Source: Candidatus Nitrosopelagicus sp.
Lineage (GTDB): Archaea > Thermoproteota > Nitrososphaeria > Nitrososphaerales > Nitrosopumilaceae
Reading direction: 5' to 3'
Assembly: GCA_028344575.1 (NCBI GenBank)
Contig: JAOMBO010000006.1
Span: 1 to 50,827 of the forward strand
DNA: 50,827 bases
The notes beneath the pieces are model-generated. The model searched no databases, was not told where the DNA came from, and saw only the letters and a list, made by a program, of their open reading frames with translations. The position numbers and the translations under genes were made by a program. This document shows, one piece after another, positions 42,467-50,827 of the stretch. The number at the start of each line of letters is the position of its first letter. The stretch's first letter is position 1.

Positions 42467-44203
42467 TTACCAATATTCGGCTTTAATTTTCTCTATAACA
42501 CGTTCATGTTCTGGACCTTTTCTTCGAGCATATCGTTCCATAGCGCCTAATGGAACACCACCTAAGGAACGTGCAAGTCCATTAAATGCAGTAGCTTTGA
42601 GTTTTCCTGCTGCACCATGTTTTCCAGTTCTAGTCATGAATTTTTGAATTCCATACTTGAAGTTATGTTGCCAAGTCTTGTACATTACACCTAATTGAGT
42701 TGGGTCACCATCTTGACCCATATCATAAAATTCAGATTTTTCAAGTAATCCTATAGGAACAAATGTCAAAGGAGTAGCAGTAAACATTGCTTCTGGTTGT
42801 TCTCTTTCTAATTCACTGATTAATCGAATTGTCTCCCATCCATCTTCTGGTTGTTCATCATTATCGAGACCCATAATCAGAGTAAATGCAGGAATCCAAT
42901 AATTTTCATTAAGAGTTTTTACACCTTCTTTCACAACCCAGTGCCATTCATCTGGACTGTATGGTGCAAGTTTTCTATCTGCATATTTTTCAATTAATCT
43001 TGTACTACCAGTTTCGAATCCACATTGAATACCGGTTAGATTATCAGGACCTGCATTTGTAATTTTTGAGAGACTTGGTAGAAGATATTCATCTGCAATT
43101 GCACCTGAAAGTGTTCCATGGGTTGGGTTGGTATGTTTTACACCAGTAGACATTATTGCTTTAAACAAATCTTCTAATGCATCTCTATTTGGTTCCATGT
43201 TTTTAGCTGTTCGTATATCCATTCCATAAACAAAAATATCATCACTATGAATCCAGGCTCTATCCATTCCACCTTTCTTAATATTTACTTCAATCTCTTT
43301 TTTCACTTTTTCAGGAGAATAGTATCTCAAAGAACGAAGTGTTACATCACAGAATTTACATCCACGACCACAACCACGCATTACCTCAACCATTCCATGC
43401 ATACTTGGCTCCACAATTTCTGGAATATCATCTAATTCAGGTCTATCCCAGAAATTAACAAATCTTCCATGATACGTGTTATCACCACGTTTGTATTCTT
43501 TAATATCAACTTTGAAATCTTTTCTTTTTCTGAAAGGATCCATATTTTCAAATTGTCCATCAATAAGATAATCGAAAAATCGTCCAGCATGTCCATCTAT
43601 TTCAGGAGCAATACCACCTAATTCCCCTTCTAAAATTGCATAGAGTCCATATTCTTCAATTTTTTCTGGAGCGTAGTTGTATTGCCATGTACCAGATGCA
43701 CCGGCAATTACTTTAGCATGACTACCATTTTTTTTCTTTGCTGCATTAATTCTATGATGTAATTCTGCATTGTAAAATTCATCGTAAGATGTTTGTTTAC
43801 GTCCAAAAGTAAAGGTCATTGTTACAGGACCCATTCCAAGAGGATCCATTTCATAAGTTCCAACAACTTCTGTTTCAGGACCAATGAATTTTTCAATATG
43901 ATTTGGATGAGCGATGACTACATCTTTTCGTGCATATCCATCACGTAGTAATCCAGCCTCAACTTTTCGTAATCCATATGGAGCGTATTTGGCTACACCG
44001 TTAATGTCAGGGGACCAATTACAAATAAAATCAAATAGTACTTTTGGAGTAACTTGATTTTTTAATATCTTATACCAAAAACTGTTTTTATCACGATTAG
44101 GATCAATTGCAGGAGCACATCCAAAGAAGGTTGCAAGAGAAATTCCTCTATAAGGAGACATCAAAGTTCTATCAGCGGTTAAAACTATCTTGGGAGTTGC
44201 CAT
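42467..44203 (-). CDS. Radical SAM protein with B12-binding-like N-terminal region
   Basis: A 578-residue radical SAM enzyme. The 4Fe-4S/SAM motif CxxxCxxC is at Cys278, Cys282 and Cys285 (RGCGRGCKFCD). The N-terminal 260 residues resemble a cobalamin-binding-type domain without an obvious DxHxxG ligand motif (YAPYGLRKVEAGLLRDG, EVVGTYEMDPLGMGPVT). The region after it (FTLIMGLDNDEQPEDGWETI) follows the family pattern. Homologues seem widespread in archaea, but I know no settled function; lipid or RNA modification are possibilities only. Single gene with its own start at ATG 44203. Confidence 0.85.
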   Translation of the reverse strand: MATPKIVLTADRTLMSPYRGISLATFFGCAPAIDPNRDKNSFWYKILKNQVTPKVLFDFICNWSPDINGVAKYAPYGLRKVEAGLLRDGYARKDVVIAHPNHIEKFIGPETEVVGTYEMDPLGMGPVTMTFTFGRKQTSYDEFYNAELHHRINAAKKKNGSHAKVIAGASGTWQYNYAPEKIEEYGLYAILEGELGGIAPEIDGHAGRFFDYLIDGQFENMDPFRKRKDFKVDIKEYKRGDNTYHGRFVNFWDRPELDDIPEIVEPSMHGMVEVMRGCGRGCKFCDVTLRSLRYYSPEKVKKEIEVNIKKGGMDRAWIHSDDIFVYGMDIRTAKNMEPNRDALEDLFKAIMSTGVKHTNPTHGTLSGAIADEYLLPSLSKITNAGPDNLTGIQCGFETGSTRLIEKYADRKLAPYSPDEWHWVVKEGVKTLNENYWIPAFTLIMGLDNDEQPEDGWETIRLISELEREQPEAMFTATPLTFVPIGLLEKSEFYDMGQDGDPTQLGVMYKTWQHNFKYGIQKFMTRTGKHGAAGKLKATAFNGLARSLGGVPLGAMERYARRKGPEHERVIEKIKAEYW

Positions 44204-44260
44204 TTTTTACCTACTCGGCTTGAAAAATCATTTATTTTAAACCTTGCTTGAGTTCTATCG

Positions 44261-45088
44261 TTATATTTCTTCTAAAATACCAGATTTTGTTCTGTGAGAG
44301 TGACCAAACTCAGATTTGGTAGATAAATGATCCCCGTCAAAAACAGTTCCATCACGACATGCAAGGTCATCATTGACACAACAACTTCCACATATTCCAA
44401 CACCACATTTCATCATTCGCTCTAAACTTGCTTGGACAAATATTCCTTTTTTTTGAGCCATTTGAACAGTTTTGTACATCATCAATTCAGGACCACATGT
44501 GTATATGGCATCATAAGAATTTTTTTCTAAGAGATTTTCCAAGACATCAGTAACATATCCTTTTTCGCCATAACTGCCATCTTCAGTAACAGGAATAATT
44601 TCATGGGAATTATTTTTCAATAATTTTTTCGCAGTTTCTTCAAAAAATACTTCATTTTTTGTCTGTGACCCCATTAAGACAGTTATGTGATTTGAAGGAT
44701 TTGAGAATTTTATCAACCTCATTAAAGGAACCAAACCGGTTCCACCTCCAATCAATAGAATTTTTCCATCTTTAATTTCAAAAGAATTTCCGTATGGACC
44801 TCTCACGCCTATTTGTTTACCTGGAGAAAGATTGTATAATGCACTAGAAGATTCACCACGTTTTCTGACAGTTAGTGCCGCTTGATCATTTACATCAGAC
44901 ACCATAACACTCATCGGAAGTTCATTTACACCAGGAATCCAAATCATTGCAAATTGACCAGGTAACACATTGGCAAGTATCGAGTCCTTGAAATATAGTG
45001 TTCTAACTGTAGGAGTTTCATCTACAATTTTTTCTATAACACAAATGTGTGGATGATTATTGTCCCTTTGCTCTTCCAACCATTTCAC
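44261..45088 (-). CDS. pyrK: Dihydroorotate dehydrogenase electron-transfer subunit
   Basis: A 275-residue FAD and 2Fe-2S protein passing electrons from PyrD to NAD+. FAD-binding LPMSVMVSD (in place of the common RPxS), the nucleotide region ILLIGGGTGLVPLMRL and the Cys cluster MKCGVGICGSCC...LACRDG near residues 230-250 are visible. It overlaps the end of pyrD by 32 bases, so the real start may be a little further in; the pair forms a class-1B enzyme of pyrimidine synthesis. Confidence 0.92.
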   Translation of the reverse strand: MKWLEEQRDNNHPHICVIEKIVDETPTVRTLYFKDSILANVLPGQFAMIWIPGVNELPMSVMVSDVNDQAALTVRKRGESSSALYNLSPGKQIGVRGPYGNSFEIKDGKILLIGGGTGLVPLMRLIKFSNPSNHITVLMGSQTKNEVFFEETAKKLLKNNSHEIIPVTEDGSYGEKGYVTDVLENLLEKNSYDAIYTCGPELMMYKTVQMAQKKGIFVQASLERMMKCGVGICGSCCVNDDLACRDGTVFDGDHLSTKSEFGHSHRTKSGILEEI

Positions 45089-45968
45089 CTATTGTCGCAT
45101 AACCTTTTCTTTCCATATAATTTTGAATACCTGAATTAATTTCACTAAATGTTTCAACCCAATGATCACCCATTACACTACCAAATTGTACTACAGATGC
45201 ACCTGCCAAGATAAATTCAACTGCATCTTCCCAACTAGAAATTCCACCACATCCCATAATTGGAATATCAAACTTTGATGAAATTTCATAAACACATCTT
45301 AAAGCAATTGGTTTGATTGGAGTACCAGACAAGCCACCGATTTTATTACTAAGAATTGGCATCTGAGTTTCAACATCAATGGCCATTGCTCTAACTGTGT
45401 TAATTGCAGTAATCGCATCAACCCCAGAGGATACAGCAGCTTCAACAGTTTTAAGATAATCAGATTTACCCAATCCAACTTTTGCGATAATTGGTACATC
45501 GGTCACAGATTTTACTCGTTTAATTATTTTAGAAACAAGTTCAATATCATCACCGACTTCTAAACCAACTTTAGCTACATGTGGGCATGAAAGATTTAGT
45601 TCATAAGCAGCAACATTACATTTCTCGAATTTTTTCATCATGTACTCAAAATCATCTTCAATAGAGCCAACTAAACTTACAATTATTGGAACATCATTAT
45701 TTGGTTCAATCATTTTAGCAAAAGTTTCTGCACCAGGATTTGATAATCCAACTGCATTAATCCACCCTCCACCTTTAACACTAAAAATAGTTGGGTTTGG
45801 ATAACCTTCCCACGGTTCTTTACTTAGGGATTTAGTGACAACTGCACCAGCACCTGCATTATGCAATCGTTTGAAAACATCAAGAGATATACCTAAAATT
45901 CCAGATGCAAGAACGGTTGGTTGGTCAAGTCTAAGAGAGCCAATATTTGTGGAAAGACTTGGTTTCAT
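45057..45968 (-). CDS. pyrD: Dihydroorotate dehydrogenase catalytic subunit (class 1B)
   Basis: A 303-residue FMN enzyme oxidising dihydroorotate to orotate. VLASGILGISLDVFKRL, VVTKSLSKEPWEGYPNP, the active-site Cys in YELNLSCPHVAKVG and the phosphate loop MGCGGISSWEDAVEFILAGAS are present. The Cys, rather than Ser, base and the neighbouring pyrK mark class 1B. A clear TATA box lies 27 bases before the start. Confidence 0.95.
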   Translation of the reverse strand: MKPSLSTNIGSLRLDQPTVLASGILGISLDVFKRLHNAGAGAVVTKSLSKEPWEGYPNPTIFSVKGGGWINAVGLSNPGAETFAKMIEPNNDVPIIVSLVGSIEDDFEYMMKKFEKCNVAAYELNLSCPHVAKVGLEVGDDIELVSKIIKRVKSVTDVPIIAKVGLGKSDYLKTVEAAVSSGVDAITAINTVRAMAIDVETQMPILSNKIGGLSGTPIKPIALRCVYEISSKFDIPIMGCGGISSWEDAVEFILAGASVVQFGSVMGDHWVETFSEINSGIQNYMERKGYATIGEMVGRAKGQ

Positions 45969-45991
45969 TTGAAAAGAATTCGCACATTTGT

Positions 45992-45999
45992 CTTATAAC
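45992..45999 (-). promoter_or_regulatory. TATA box for pyrD-pyrK
   Basis: TTATAAGA on the reverse strand, centred about 27 bases upstream of ATG 45968. Leaderless promoter of the pyrimidine operon, divergent from nop5. Confidence 0.5.
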
Positions 46000-46020
46000 A
46001 GTTGATTTACAATATGTAGA

Positions 46021-46030
46021 TTTTTTAATG
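46021..46030 (+). promoter_or_regulatory. TATA-like box for nop5-flpA
   Basis: TTTTTTAATG centred about 27 bases upstream of ATG 46053. It shares a short divergent gap with the pyrD promoter. Confidence 0.4.
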
Positions 46031-46052
46031 AGGATTTGATGGGATCAGTGTT

Positions 46053-47291
46053 ATGTTATCGGTAATACTTACTGAATTAGGAATTGTTGTTTTTGAAGAG
46101 CAAAAATTTGTGAAATCTTTTCCATTTTCAGTGCCTGCAGAAGATTATGTTTTTGCAAAAAAAGGTAAATCGAGATTAAGTGAATTAGTAAAATTTTTGC
46201 ACGAAGAGGGTTTTGATGTCCTTGTTAACGATATAGGATTACAAGATTTACTAAAGAAAAAATCAATAGAATCCCAAATAATGAGTCAAGCAAAATTAGA
46301 AGATATTCAATTGACAAAACCACAAATTTTGGTTGATGCAAAATTTGCAAATGATCATGACGATGCGATACAGAAACTTAGAGATTTTGCAATTCAATTA
46401 TCTTCATCAAAAGTAACAGAAGTATCATCAAGTCCAGACTTGCACATAATTCAGTGTATCAATTCATTGGATGATACTGATAAAATAATCAATGGAATGA
46501 GTTCACGATTAAGAGAATGGTACGGACTACATTTTCCAGAGTTAGATAATATTATTGATAGCATAAACGGATATGCACAAATTGTTGTTGCAGGAAAAAG
46601 AGATGGAATGTCAGATGACGTATTTGTGGATGCTGGATTTCCAGATTCTAAAGTTCAAATGCTTTCACTTGTAAAACAAAAAAGTAGAGGAGGGGATATT
46701 ACAGAAGAAAATCTAAAAATTGTTCAAAATTTGGCTAAGAATATCTTAACCTTGTTTGATTTAAGAAATGATTTAGAAAAACAAGTAGATACAGAAATGG
46801 AAAAAGTTGCTCCAAACTTATCTGCTGTTTTAGGAACAACTGTAGGAGCAAGAATTTTAGCAAAAGCAGGAAGTCTTGCAAAAATGGGCACAATGCCCGC
46901 AAGTACAATTCAGGTATTAGGTGCAGAAAAAGCATTGTTTAGAGCGTTAAAGACTGGTTCAAATCCACCAAAACATGGAATACTTTTCCAACATGCAGTA
47001 GTACATGCAGCCCCGAGATGGCAAAGAGGTAAAATTGCAAGAGCAATTGCTGCAAAAGCGGCAATTGCAGCAAGAGTTGATGTTCATGGAGCAGGATTAA
47101 ACACAACATTGCTAGAGAAATTAAATATCAGAGTAAAGGAAATCGAAGAAAAGAATTCAAAACCAGTTAAAAAACCTCAACCACAAGAATATCAACAAAG
47201 AGGAAATTTCCGTAAGAGTAAAGAATCTAAACAAAAGAGACGCGGAGATAGATTCAAAAACAGAAAGCGAAATAACTTTGAAAGAAGATAA
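46053..47291 (+). CDS. Nop5/Nop56-58-type C/D-box RNP core protein
   Basis: A 412-residue scaffold protein of archaeal C/D-box guide RNPs, which carries fibrillarin and binds L7Ae-RNA. N-terminal fibrillarin-binding region, central coiled coil (LREWYGLHFPELDNII) and the NOP domain with GARILAKAGSLAKMG, GAEKALFRALKTGSNPPKHG, WQRGKIARAIAAKAAIAARVD. The last 45 residues are a Lys/Arg/Gln-rich tail. The flpA gene starts inside its end (14-base overlap). Confidence 0.95.
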   Translation: MLSVILTELGIVVFEEQKFVKSFPFSVPAEDYVFAKKGKSRLSELVKFLHEEGFDVLVNDIGLQDLLKKKSIESQIMSQAKLEDIQLTKPQILVDAKFANDHDDAIQKLRDFAIQLSSSKVTEVSSSPDLHIIQCINSLDDTDKIINGMSSRLREWYGLHFPELDNIIDSINGYAQIVVAGKRDGMSDDVFVDAGFPDSKVQMLSLVKQKSRGGDITEENLKIVQNLAKNILTLFDLRNDLEKQVDTEMEKVAPNLSAVLGTTVGARILAKAGSLAKMGTMPASTIQVLGAEKALFRALKTGSNPPKHGILFQHAVVHAAPRWQRGKIARAIAAKAAIAARVDVHGAGLNTTLLEKLNIRVKEIEEKNSKPVKKPQPQEYQQRGNFRKSKESKQKRRGDRFKNRKRNNFERR

Positions 47292-47949
47292 TAATTATTT
47301 CTGGTTTTCACTAGATGGAGAGAAAAAGCTCTTCACAGAAAATTTTACACCTCAAAAACAGGTTTACAAAGAAAAATTAGTTGTAAAAAATGGAATAGAG
47401 TATAGAAACTGGGAACCTTTTAGAAGTAAATTGGCAGCATGTATAATGAATGGCTTAGAAGAATTTCCATTCCACGACAAATCAAGTGTCTTGTATCTAG
47501 GAGTATCAACGGGTACAACAATAAGTCATATTTCAGATATAGTTGGTCCTAAGGGTATGATTTTTGGAGTTGAGCATTCGAGTCGAGTTGCGAGAGATTT
47601 TCTTGACAGAGTTGCAGTGTATAGAAAGAATATCGTTCCAATAATTCAAGATGCAAAAAGACCTGATCAGTATTTTTCAGTTTTTACTAAAGTTGATGTT
47701 GTGTACGTTGACATTGCACAACCAGAACAAACAAAAATTGCAATTGATAATTGCAAAATGTATCTTAAAAAAGGTGGATTTCTATTTCTAGTGATTAAAA
47801 CAAGAAGCATAGATGTCACAAAAGATCCAAACCAGATAATTAATCAAGAAATGAAAAAATTAGAAAATGATTTTAAAATATGTGAAAAAATTGATTTAAG
47901 ACCATTTGATAAAGATCATGCAATGGTTATCGCAAAATCAATTAACTGA
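47278..47949 (+). CDS. flpA: Fibrillarin-like rRNA/tRNA 2'-O-methyltransferase
   Basis: A 223-residue SAM methyltransferase guided by C/D-box RNAs. YRNWEPFRSKLAACIMNG, the SAM motif VLYLGVSTGTTISHI, GVEHSSRVARDFL, PIIQDAKRPDQY and DVVYVDIAQPEQ are classic. The start is TTG 47278, within the nop5 tail; the coupling matches the fixed partnership of the two proteins. It converges on rnhB with an 8-base overlap of the 3' ends. Confidence 0.95.
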   Translation: MKEDNNYFWFSLDGEKKLFTENFTPQKQVYKEKLVVKNGIEYRNWEPFRSKLAACIMNGLEEFPFHDKSSVLYLGVSTGTTISHISDIVGPKGMIFGVEHSSRVARDFLDRVAVYRKNIVPIIQDAKRPDQYFSVFTKVDVVYVDIAQPEQTKIAIDNCKMYLKKGGFLFLVIKTRSIDVTKDPNQIINQEMKKLENDFKICEKIDLRPFDKDHAMVIAKSIN

Positions 47950-48562
47950 GACCAAGTATTTTTTGTACCGGTTTCCAACTTTTACGTACAAATGATGGAA
48001 GAGGTTTTTTTGCAGAAACTAATTTTTTAACAAAATTTACACTTTTTTTATCTGAAGGATAGCCACTTCCAAATTGGTAATTTTTGTTTAAACGTGCAAT
48101 GGAACGATCTCGTGAAACTTTAGCGATTATTGAAGCAGCAGAAACAACAACAAATCTAGAATCTGCATAATGGTATGATCTTACTTTAGATTTATTTGAT
48201 AAATCAGATATTTCACGACCAAATCTAACAGCGTTTACATCACAAGAGTCTACATATGATATTTCAGACTTAAGATGTGTTATAACAGCAGCCATTTTTT
48301 TTGCTTCTAGATGATTCAAGTTATGTCCAAAAACGTATTTGTCTATAGTTTTTGGAGGAATTCGAATTACATGGTAATCGTCAACAAGTTTTATGATTTC
48401 TTTATACAATAATTCACGTTTTTTAGGGCTAAGTTTTTTTGAATCACGAACACCGAGTTTACGAAGTTTGGGGATATTTTTTTTCTCGATACTAATTCCA
48501 GCTATAACCATAGGTCCAATCATACATCCTCTTCCAGCATCATCCACACCGCATATTTTCAT
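47942..48562 (-). CDS. rnhB: Ribonuclease HII with E8D active-site variant
   Basis: A 206-residue RNase HII that cuts RNA in RNA-DNA hybrids and at single ribonucleotides. The N-terminus reads GVDDAGRGCMIGPMVIAG; the family consensus is DEAGRG, so the second acidic residue is Asp8 instead of Glu. GVRDSKKLSPKKRELL, the Asp in YVDSCDVNAVRF and VSAASIIAKVSRD follow the family. The Glu-to-Asp change is conservative but at a metal ligand. The overall match is strong. Confidence 0.92.
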   Translation of the reverse strand: MKICGVDDAGRGCMIGPMVIAGISIEKKNIPKLRKLGVRDSKKLSPKKRELLYKEIIKLVDDYHVIRIPPKTIDKYVFGHNLNHLEAKKMAAVITHLKSEISYVDSCDVNAVRFGREISDLSNKSKVRSYHYADSRFVVVSAASIIAKVSRDRSIARLNKNYQFGSGYPSDKKSVNFVKKLVSAKKPLPSFVRKSWKPVQKILGLS

Positions 48563-48622
48563 AAATTTTGAATTGTATAGACGTATTAGAATATAGGGGA
48601 TTTGATTTCATAGACGACAAGA

Positions 48623-49759
48623 ATGAATGATGAAATTATTGAGATCATAGAAGGAGGCACAAAATTACTTGTTCCGAAAGGGTCTATGACAGAAAAAGTT
48701 CCACCAAAAGAACCTGCATTTTTTAATCCTCGAGCAAGTTTGAGTAGAGATTTATCAATAATTGCATGTTCGGCATTTTGGAAAGATTATAAATTTCCAA
48801 AAATTTTCTTTGATGGATTATCAGGACTAGGTGCAAGAGGATTAAGAGTTGCAAATGAGGTGAGTAATGTTGAGAAAGTCATTGTGAACGATGTCAATCC
48901 CAATGCACTTGAAATTGCGTCAAAATCAGCAAAAATAAATAATTTAGAAAATTTTGAGATTTCTGAAAACGAAACATGTAGATTTCTTAGTTCTCATTCA
49001 AGAATGAATGAACGTGCATCAATTGTAGACATAGATCCATTTGGATCACCGTCAAAATACATTGATTGTGCCATAAGGGCAACAATGCATAGTGGAATGT
49101 TAGCACTTACTGCAACTGATCTCCAGGTTTTACATGGATTATTCAATAAAGCTGCTAAGAGAAGATATTATGGAACACCAGTTAAAACGGAATTTAGTAA
49201 TGAGATTGCAATTAGACTAATTTTAGGATGTGTGAGTTTTGTTGCTGGAAGACTAGATATTTCATTTCAACCACTGTTTGTTGATCACGATATGCATTAC
49301 TATAGAACATACATGAAAATTTTGAATACGCCTGAAAAAGAGGAAAAAATTGGGTACATAATTTTTTGTAGAAATTGTAAAGACCGTCACACACAAATCA
49401 TCAAACAAAATGAATGTAGGAAATGTGGTCATGAAACTGAAATAGCAGGTCCACTATGGATAGGAAAATTATTTGATAAAGAATTTGTACAAAAAATGAA
49501 AGATGTAAAGAATGACCTCAAAATAAATAAAAGATGTGAGAGAATTATTGAAAGATCAGAAGAAGAAGCAGAACTTCCTGCAACATATTATACATTAGAT
49601 GAAATTGCATCAATGATAAAATCAGCACCATTGAAATTGAGTGATGCAGTTGAAAGACTTAGATCACAAGGATACAAAGCATCAATGACTTCATTAAATC
49701 CAGGTGGATTTAGAACAGATTGTGAAATTGATAAAATTAGTCAGATTTTTCAGGATTGA
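48623..49759 (+). CDS. trm1: tRNA (guanine26-N2)-dimethyltransferase Trm1
   Basis: A 378-residue enzyme making N2,N2-dimethylguanosine at position 26 of tRNA. FFNPRASLSRDLSI, FDGLSGLGARGLRVANE, the catalytic VDIDPFGSP and the C-terminal zinc-ribbon-like cysteine pairs (CRNC, CRKC) are present. It converges on rlmE with a 23-base overlap of the 3' ends. The tRNA-Met in the window has G at position 26, a fitting substrate. Confidence 0.95.
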   Translation: MNDEIIEIIEGGTKLLVPKGSMTEKVPPKEPAFFNPRASLSRDLSIIACSAFWKDYKFPKIFFDGLSGLGARGLRVANEVSNVEKVIVNDVNPNALEIASKSAKINNLENFEISENETCRFLSSHSRMNERASIVDIDPFGSPSKYIDCAIRATMHSGMLALTATDLQVLHGLFNKAAKRRYYGTPVKTEFSNEIAIRLILGCVSFVAGRLDISFQPLFVDHDMHYYRTYMKILNTPEKEEKIGYIIFCRNCKDRHTQIIKQNECRKCGHETEIAGPLWIGKLFDKEFVQKMKDVKNDLKINKRCERIIERSEEEAELPATYYTLDEIASMIKSAPLKLSDAVERLRSQGYKASMTSLNPGGFRTDCEIDKISQIFQD

Positions 49760-50345
49760 GATATCCCATACAAATACAGTATAATTCACTACTAGATTTT
49801 CTACTTGCTTTTGGTTTTAATAATTTAGTTTTAATGAATTTTTTTCTAATGAACTCATAAAATTCAGCAGAATATTCACCATCAAATACCTTAAACAATG
49901 CATTCCCCTTATTAGACAAAGTTTTTTCCATTAATTTTTCTGCGGTGTAATTAAGAGATATTTGTACAGCATGATCAACAGACCAATTTCCTGAAACATT
50001 TGGAGATAAATCACAAATGACAGAATCGACTTTTCTATTAAAAAAAGACATAATTTCTTCTAGTATGTCTGGATCTTCAATGTCTCCACGAATTAGTTCA
50101 ACACCAGGAAGTTCTTCAACAAATGATAAATCAATTCCTAAAACTTTACCTTGATTACCTGCAACTTGATGAGCCACTTGTGACCATCCACCAGGGGCAC
50201 ATCCCAAATCCAAAACATATGAACCAGGACCAATTATACGATATGATTTATTGATCTCTTTTAATTTGTAAGAAGCTCTACTACGATAACCTTGTTCATG
50301 AGCAAGTCGTCTATAATGATCTTTTTTCGCATCTATTAGTTTCAT
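49737..50345 (-). CDS. rlmE: rRNA 2'-O-methyltransferase RlmE/FtsJ
   Basis: A 202-residue FtsJ-family enzyme that methylates a ribose in 23S rRNA. The start YRSRASYKLKEI holds the first catalytic Lys, VLDLGCAPGGWSQVA the SAM site, VICDLSPNVSG the Asp, LFKVFDGE the second Lys and SSELYCICMGY the Glu of the K-D-K-E tetrad. ATG 50345 overlaps the stop of the TFE-beta-like gene by four bases. Confidence 0.94.
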   Translation of the reverse strand: MKLIDAKKDHYRRLAHEQGYRSRASYKLKEINKSYRIIGPGSYVLDLGCAPGGWSQVAHQVAGNQGKVLGIDLSFVEELPGVELIRGDIEDPDILEEIMSFFNRKVDSVICDLSPNVSGNWSVDHAVQISLNYTAEKLMEKTLSNKGNALFKVFDGEYSAEFYEFIRKKFIKTKLLKPKASRKSSSELYCICMGYLNPEKSD

Positions 50346-50827
50346 TTCTTTTTCTTAGAGAATTCAACAGCAACCCAATCTTCTATAAGTTGACAGTGAA
50401 GAGGACTAGGTTCAGGATATGCATTTTCAAAGTCACATTTTTGTTCTACAGGACAAGTTAAACATGGAGAATCTATTAATGATTCAAGTTTGATTGGAGC
50501 CTGTTCAATAATTAATTTGTAAGTCCATCTTCCTTTCTGTAATATTTTTTCACGAGAAATTAGACCACGTCTTTCTAATCGAAGTGCAAGTCTTGAACCA
50601 TCTCTACTGTTAAGTTTTAATTTTTTCCATAATTCACTTTGTAGTACACCTTTATCTTCAAAATCAGCAATTATTTCACAAACTTTGTTTGTAAGTTTAT
50701 CCATATCCATTTTCTCAATTTGGAAGTTACGTATTTGTTCATCAGAAAATTCTTCTTCTAAATCATCTTCAGGAGTTCGTTCTGCAGCCTCTTTTGCAGC
50801 TTTTGCTTCAGCCTCTTCTTTTTCTTT
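50342..50827 (-). CDS. TFE-beta/RPC39-like transcription factor (partial, open at right edge)
   Basis: The part from internal ATG 50710 encodes 122 residues: a winged helix (VCEIIADFEDKGVLQSELWKKL, then SRLALRLERRGLISREK) followed by four cysteines, Cys83, Cys86, Cys92 and Cys106 by that numbering. Their spacing and the final CQLIEDWV recall the Fe-S end of RPC39 and of archaeal TFE-beta. The same frame is open for a further 39 codons to the window edge, coding an Ala/Glu/Lys-rich then acidic stretch ending DEQIRNFQIEK, so the gene probably starts outside. It is followed by rlmE (4-base overlap). Confidence 0.72.
   Translation of the reverse strand, partial: KEKEEAEAKAAKEAAERTPEDDLEEEFSDEQIRNFQIEKMDMDKLTNKVCEIIADFEDKGVLQSELWKKLKLNSRDGSRLALRLERRGLISREKILQKGRWTYKLIIEQAPIKLESLIDSPCLTCPVEQKCDFENAYPEPSPLHCQLIEDWVAVEFSKKKK

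Overview
The window is a gene-dense, AT-rich stretch (intergenic gaps mostly under 130 bases, no gene-free stretch over 300 bases) from an ammonia-oxidising archaeon of the Nitrososphaerota (Thaumarchaeota), most like the Nitrosopumilus group. The signs are eukaryote-type information genes (L31e, L39e, L21e, S30e, Rpb4/RpoF, RadA, Nop5-fibrillarin, Trm1, alpha proteasome subunit, a TFE-beta/RPC39-like factor), a eukaryote-type DNA topoisomerase IB, a secreted protein ending in the thaumarchaeal PEFG sorting signal, and an adjacent enoyl-CoA hydratase and ADP-forming acyl-CoA synthetase that match enzymes of the 3-hydroxypropionate/4-hydroxybutyrate carbon-fixation cycle.

Layout. 1-600: ribosomal proteins L39e and L31e (reverse; L31e runs off the left edge). 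598-4830: a methionine module of two-piece MetH plus a MetF-like protein (reverse). 4909-8093: PEFG-CTERM surface protein, NUDIX hydrolase and MFS transporter. 8074-10623: a three-gene ABC importer of the nitrate/sulfonate/taurine class (reverse). 10756-19887: the longest coherent block, argG followed by the LysW amino-group-carrier pathway: lysW1, lysX, lysY, lysZ, lysJ, lysM, homocitrate synthase, lysW2, argX and lysK. One set of LysYZJK can serve both lysine (from aminoadipate) and arginine (from glutamate), with two ligases and two carriers. The second carrier ends in Gln where the family is modified on a C-terminal Glu. 19887-23262: diphthine synthase fused to DUF357, RibL and RibK (FMN/FAD synthesis) and DnaG. 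23365-28134: A-type Fe-S carrier, the two carbon-fixation genes, and glutamate dehydrogenase. 28221-33201: an epimerase-like protein, PsmA, a UbiE-type methyltransferase, MFS, TatA, an orphan DNA methyltransferase and a small basic protein. 33297-35861: SDR and topoisomerase IB. 35901-36016: an intron-containing tRNA-Met. 36036-38443: methyltransferase, coiled-coil protein and isocitrate dehydrogenase-like enzyme. 38432-44203: HemK-like, KsgA, DUF655, RpoF, L21e, RadA, S30e and a B12/radical SAM-type protein (all reverse). 44261-50827: PyrK-PyrD, Nop5-FlpA, RNase HII, Trm1, RlmE and the TFE-beta-like gene, which stays open to the right edge.

Control signals. Many first genes have an AT-rich TATA-like box centred about 24-32 bases upstream of the start codon, which implies leaderless transcripts. 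Downstream genes in operons commonly overlap by 1-8 bases or follow within a few bases. Several starts are TTG or GTG (L31e, NUDIX, MFS, LysX, ArgX, DnaG, GdhA, FlpA).

The most unusual observations are the Gln-ending LysW2, the tRNA-Met intron at position 30/31, the triplicated 57-bp repeat in the radA tail, acidic tails or extensions on L31e, RadA and the TFE-beta-like protein, the loss of the YxxxK pair in the epimerase-like protein, and the E8D change in RNase HII. No CRISPR array, insertion sequence, rRNA or prophage was seen.
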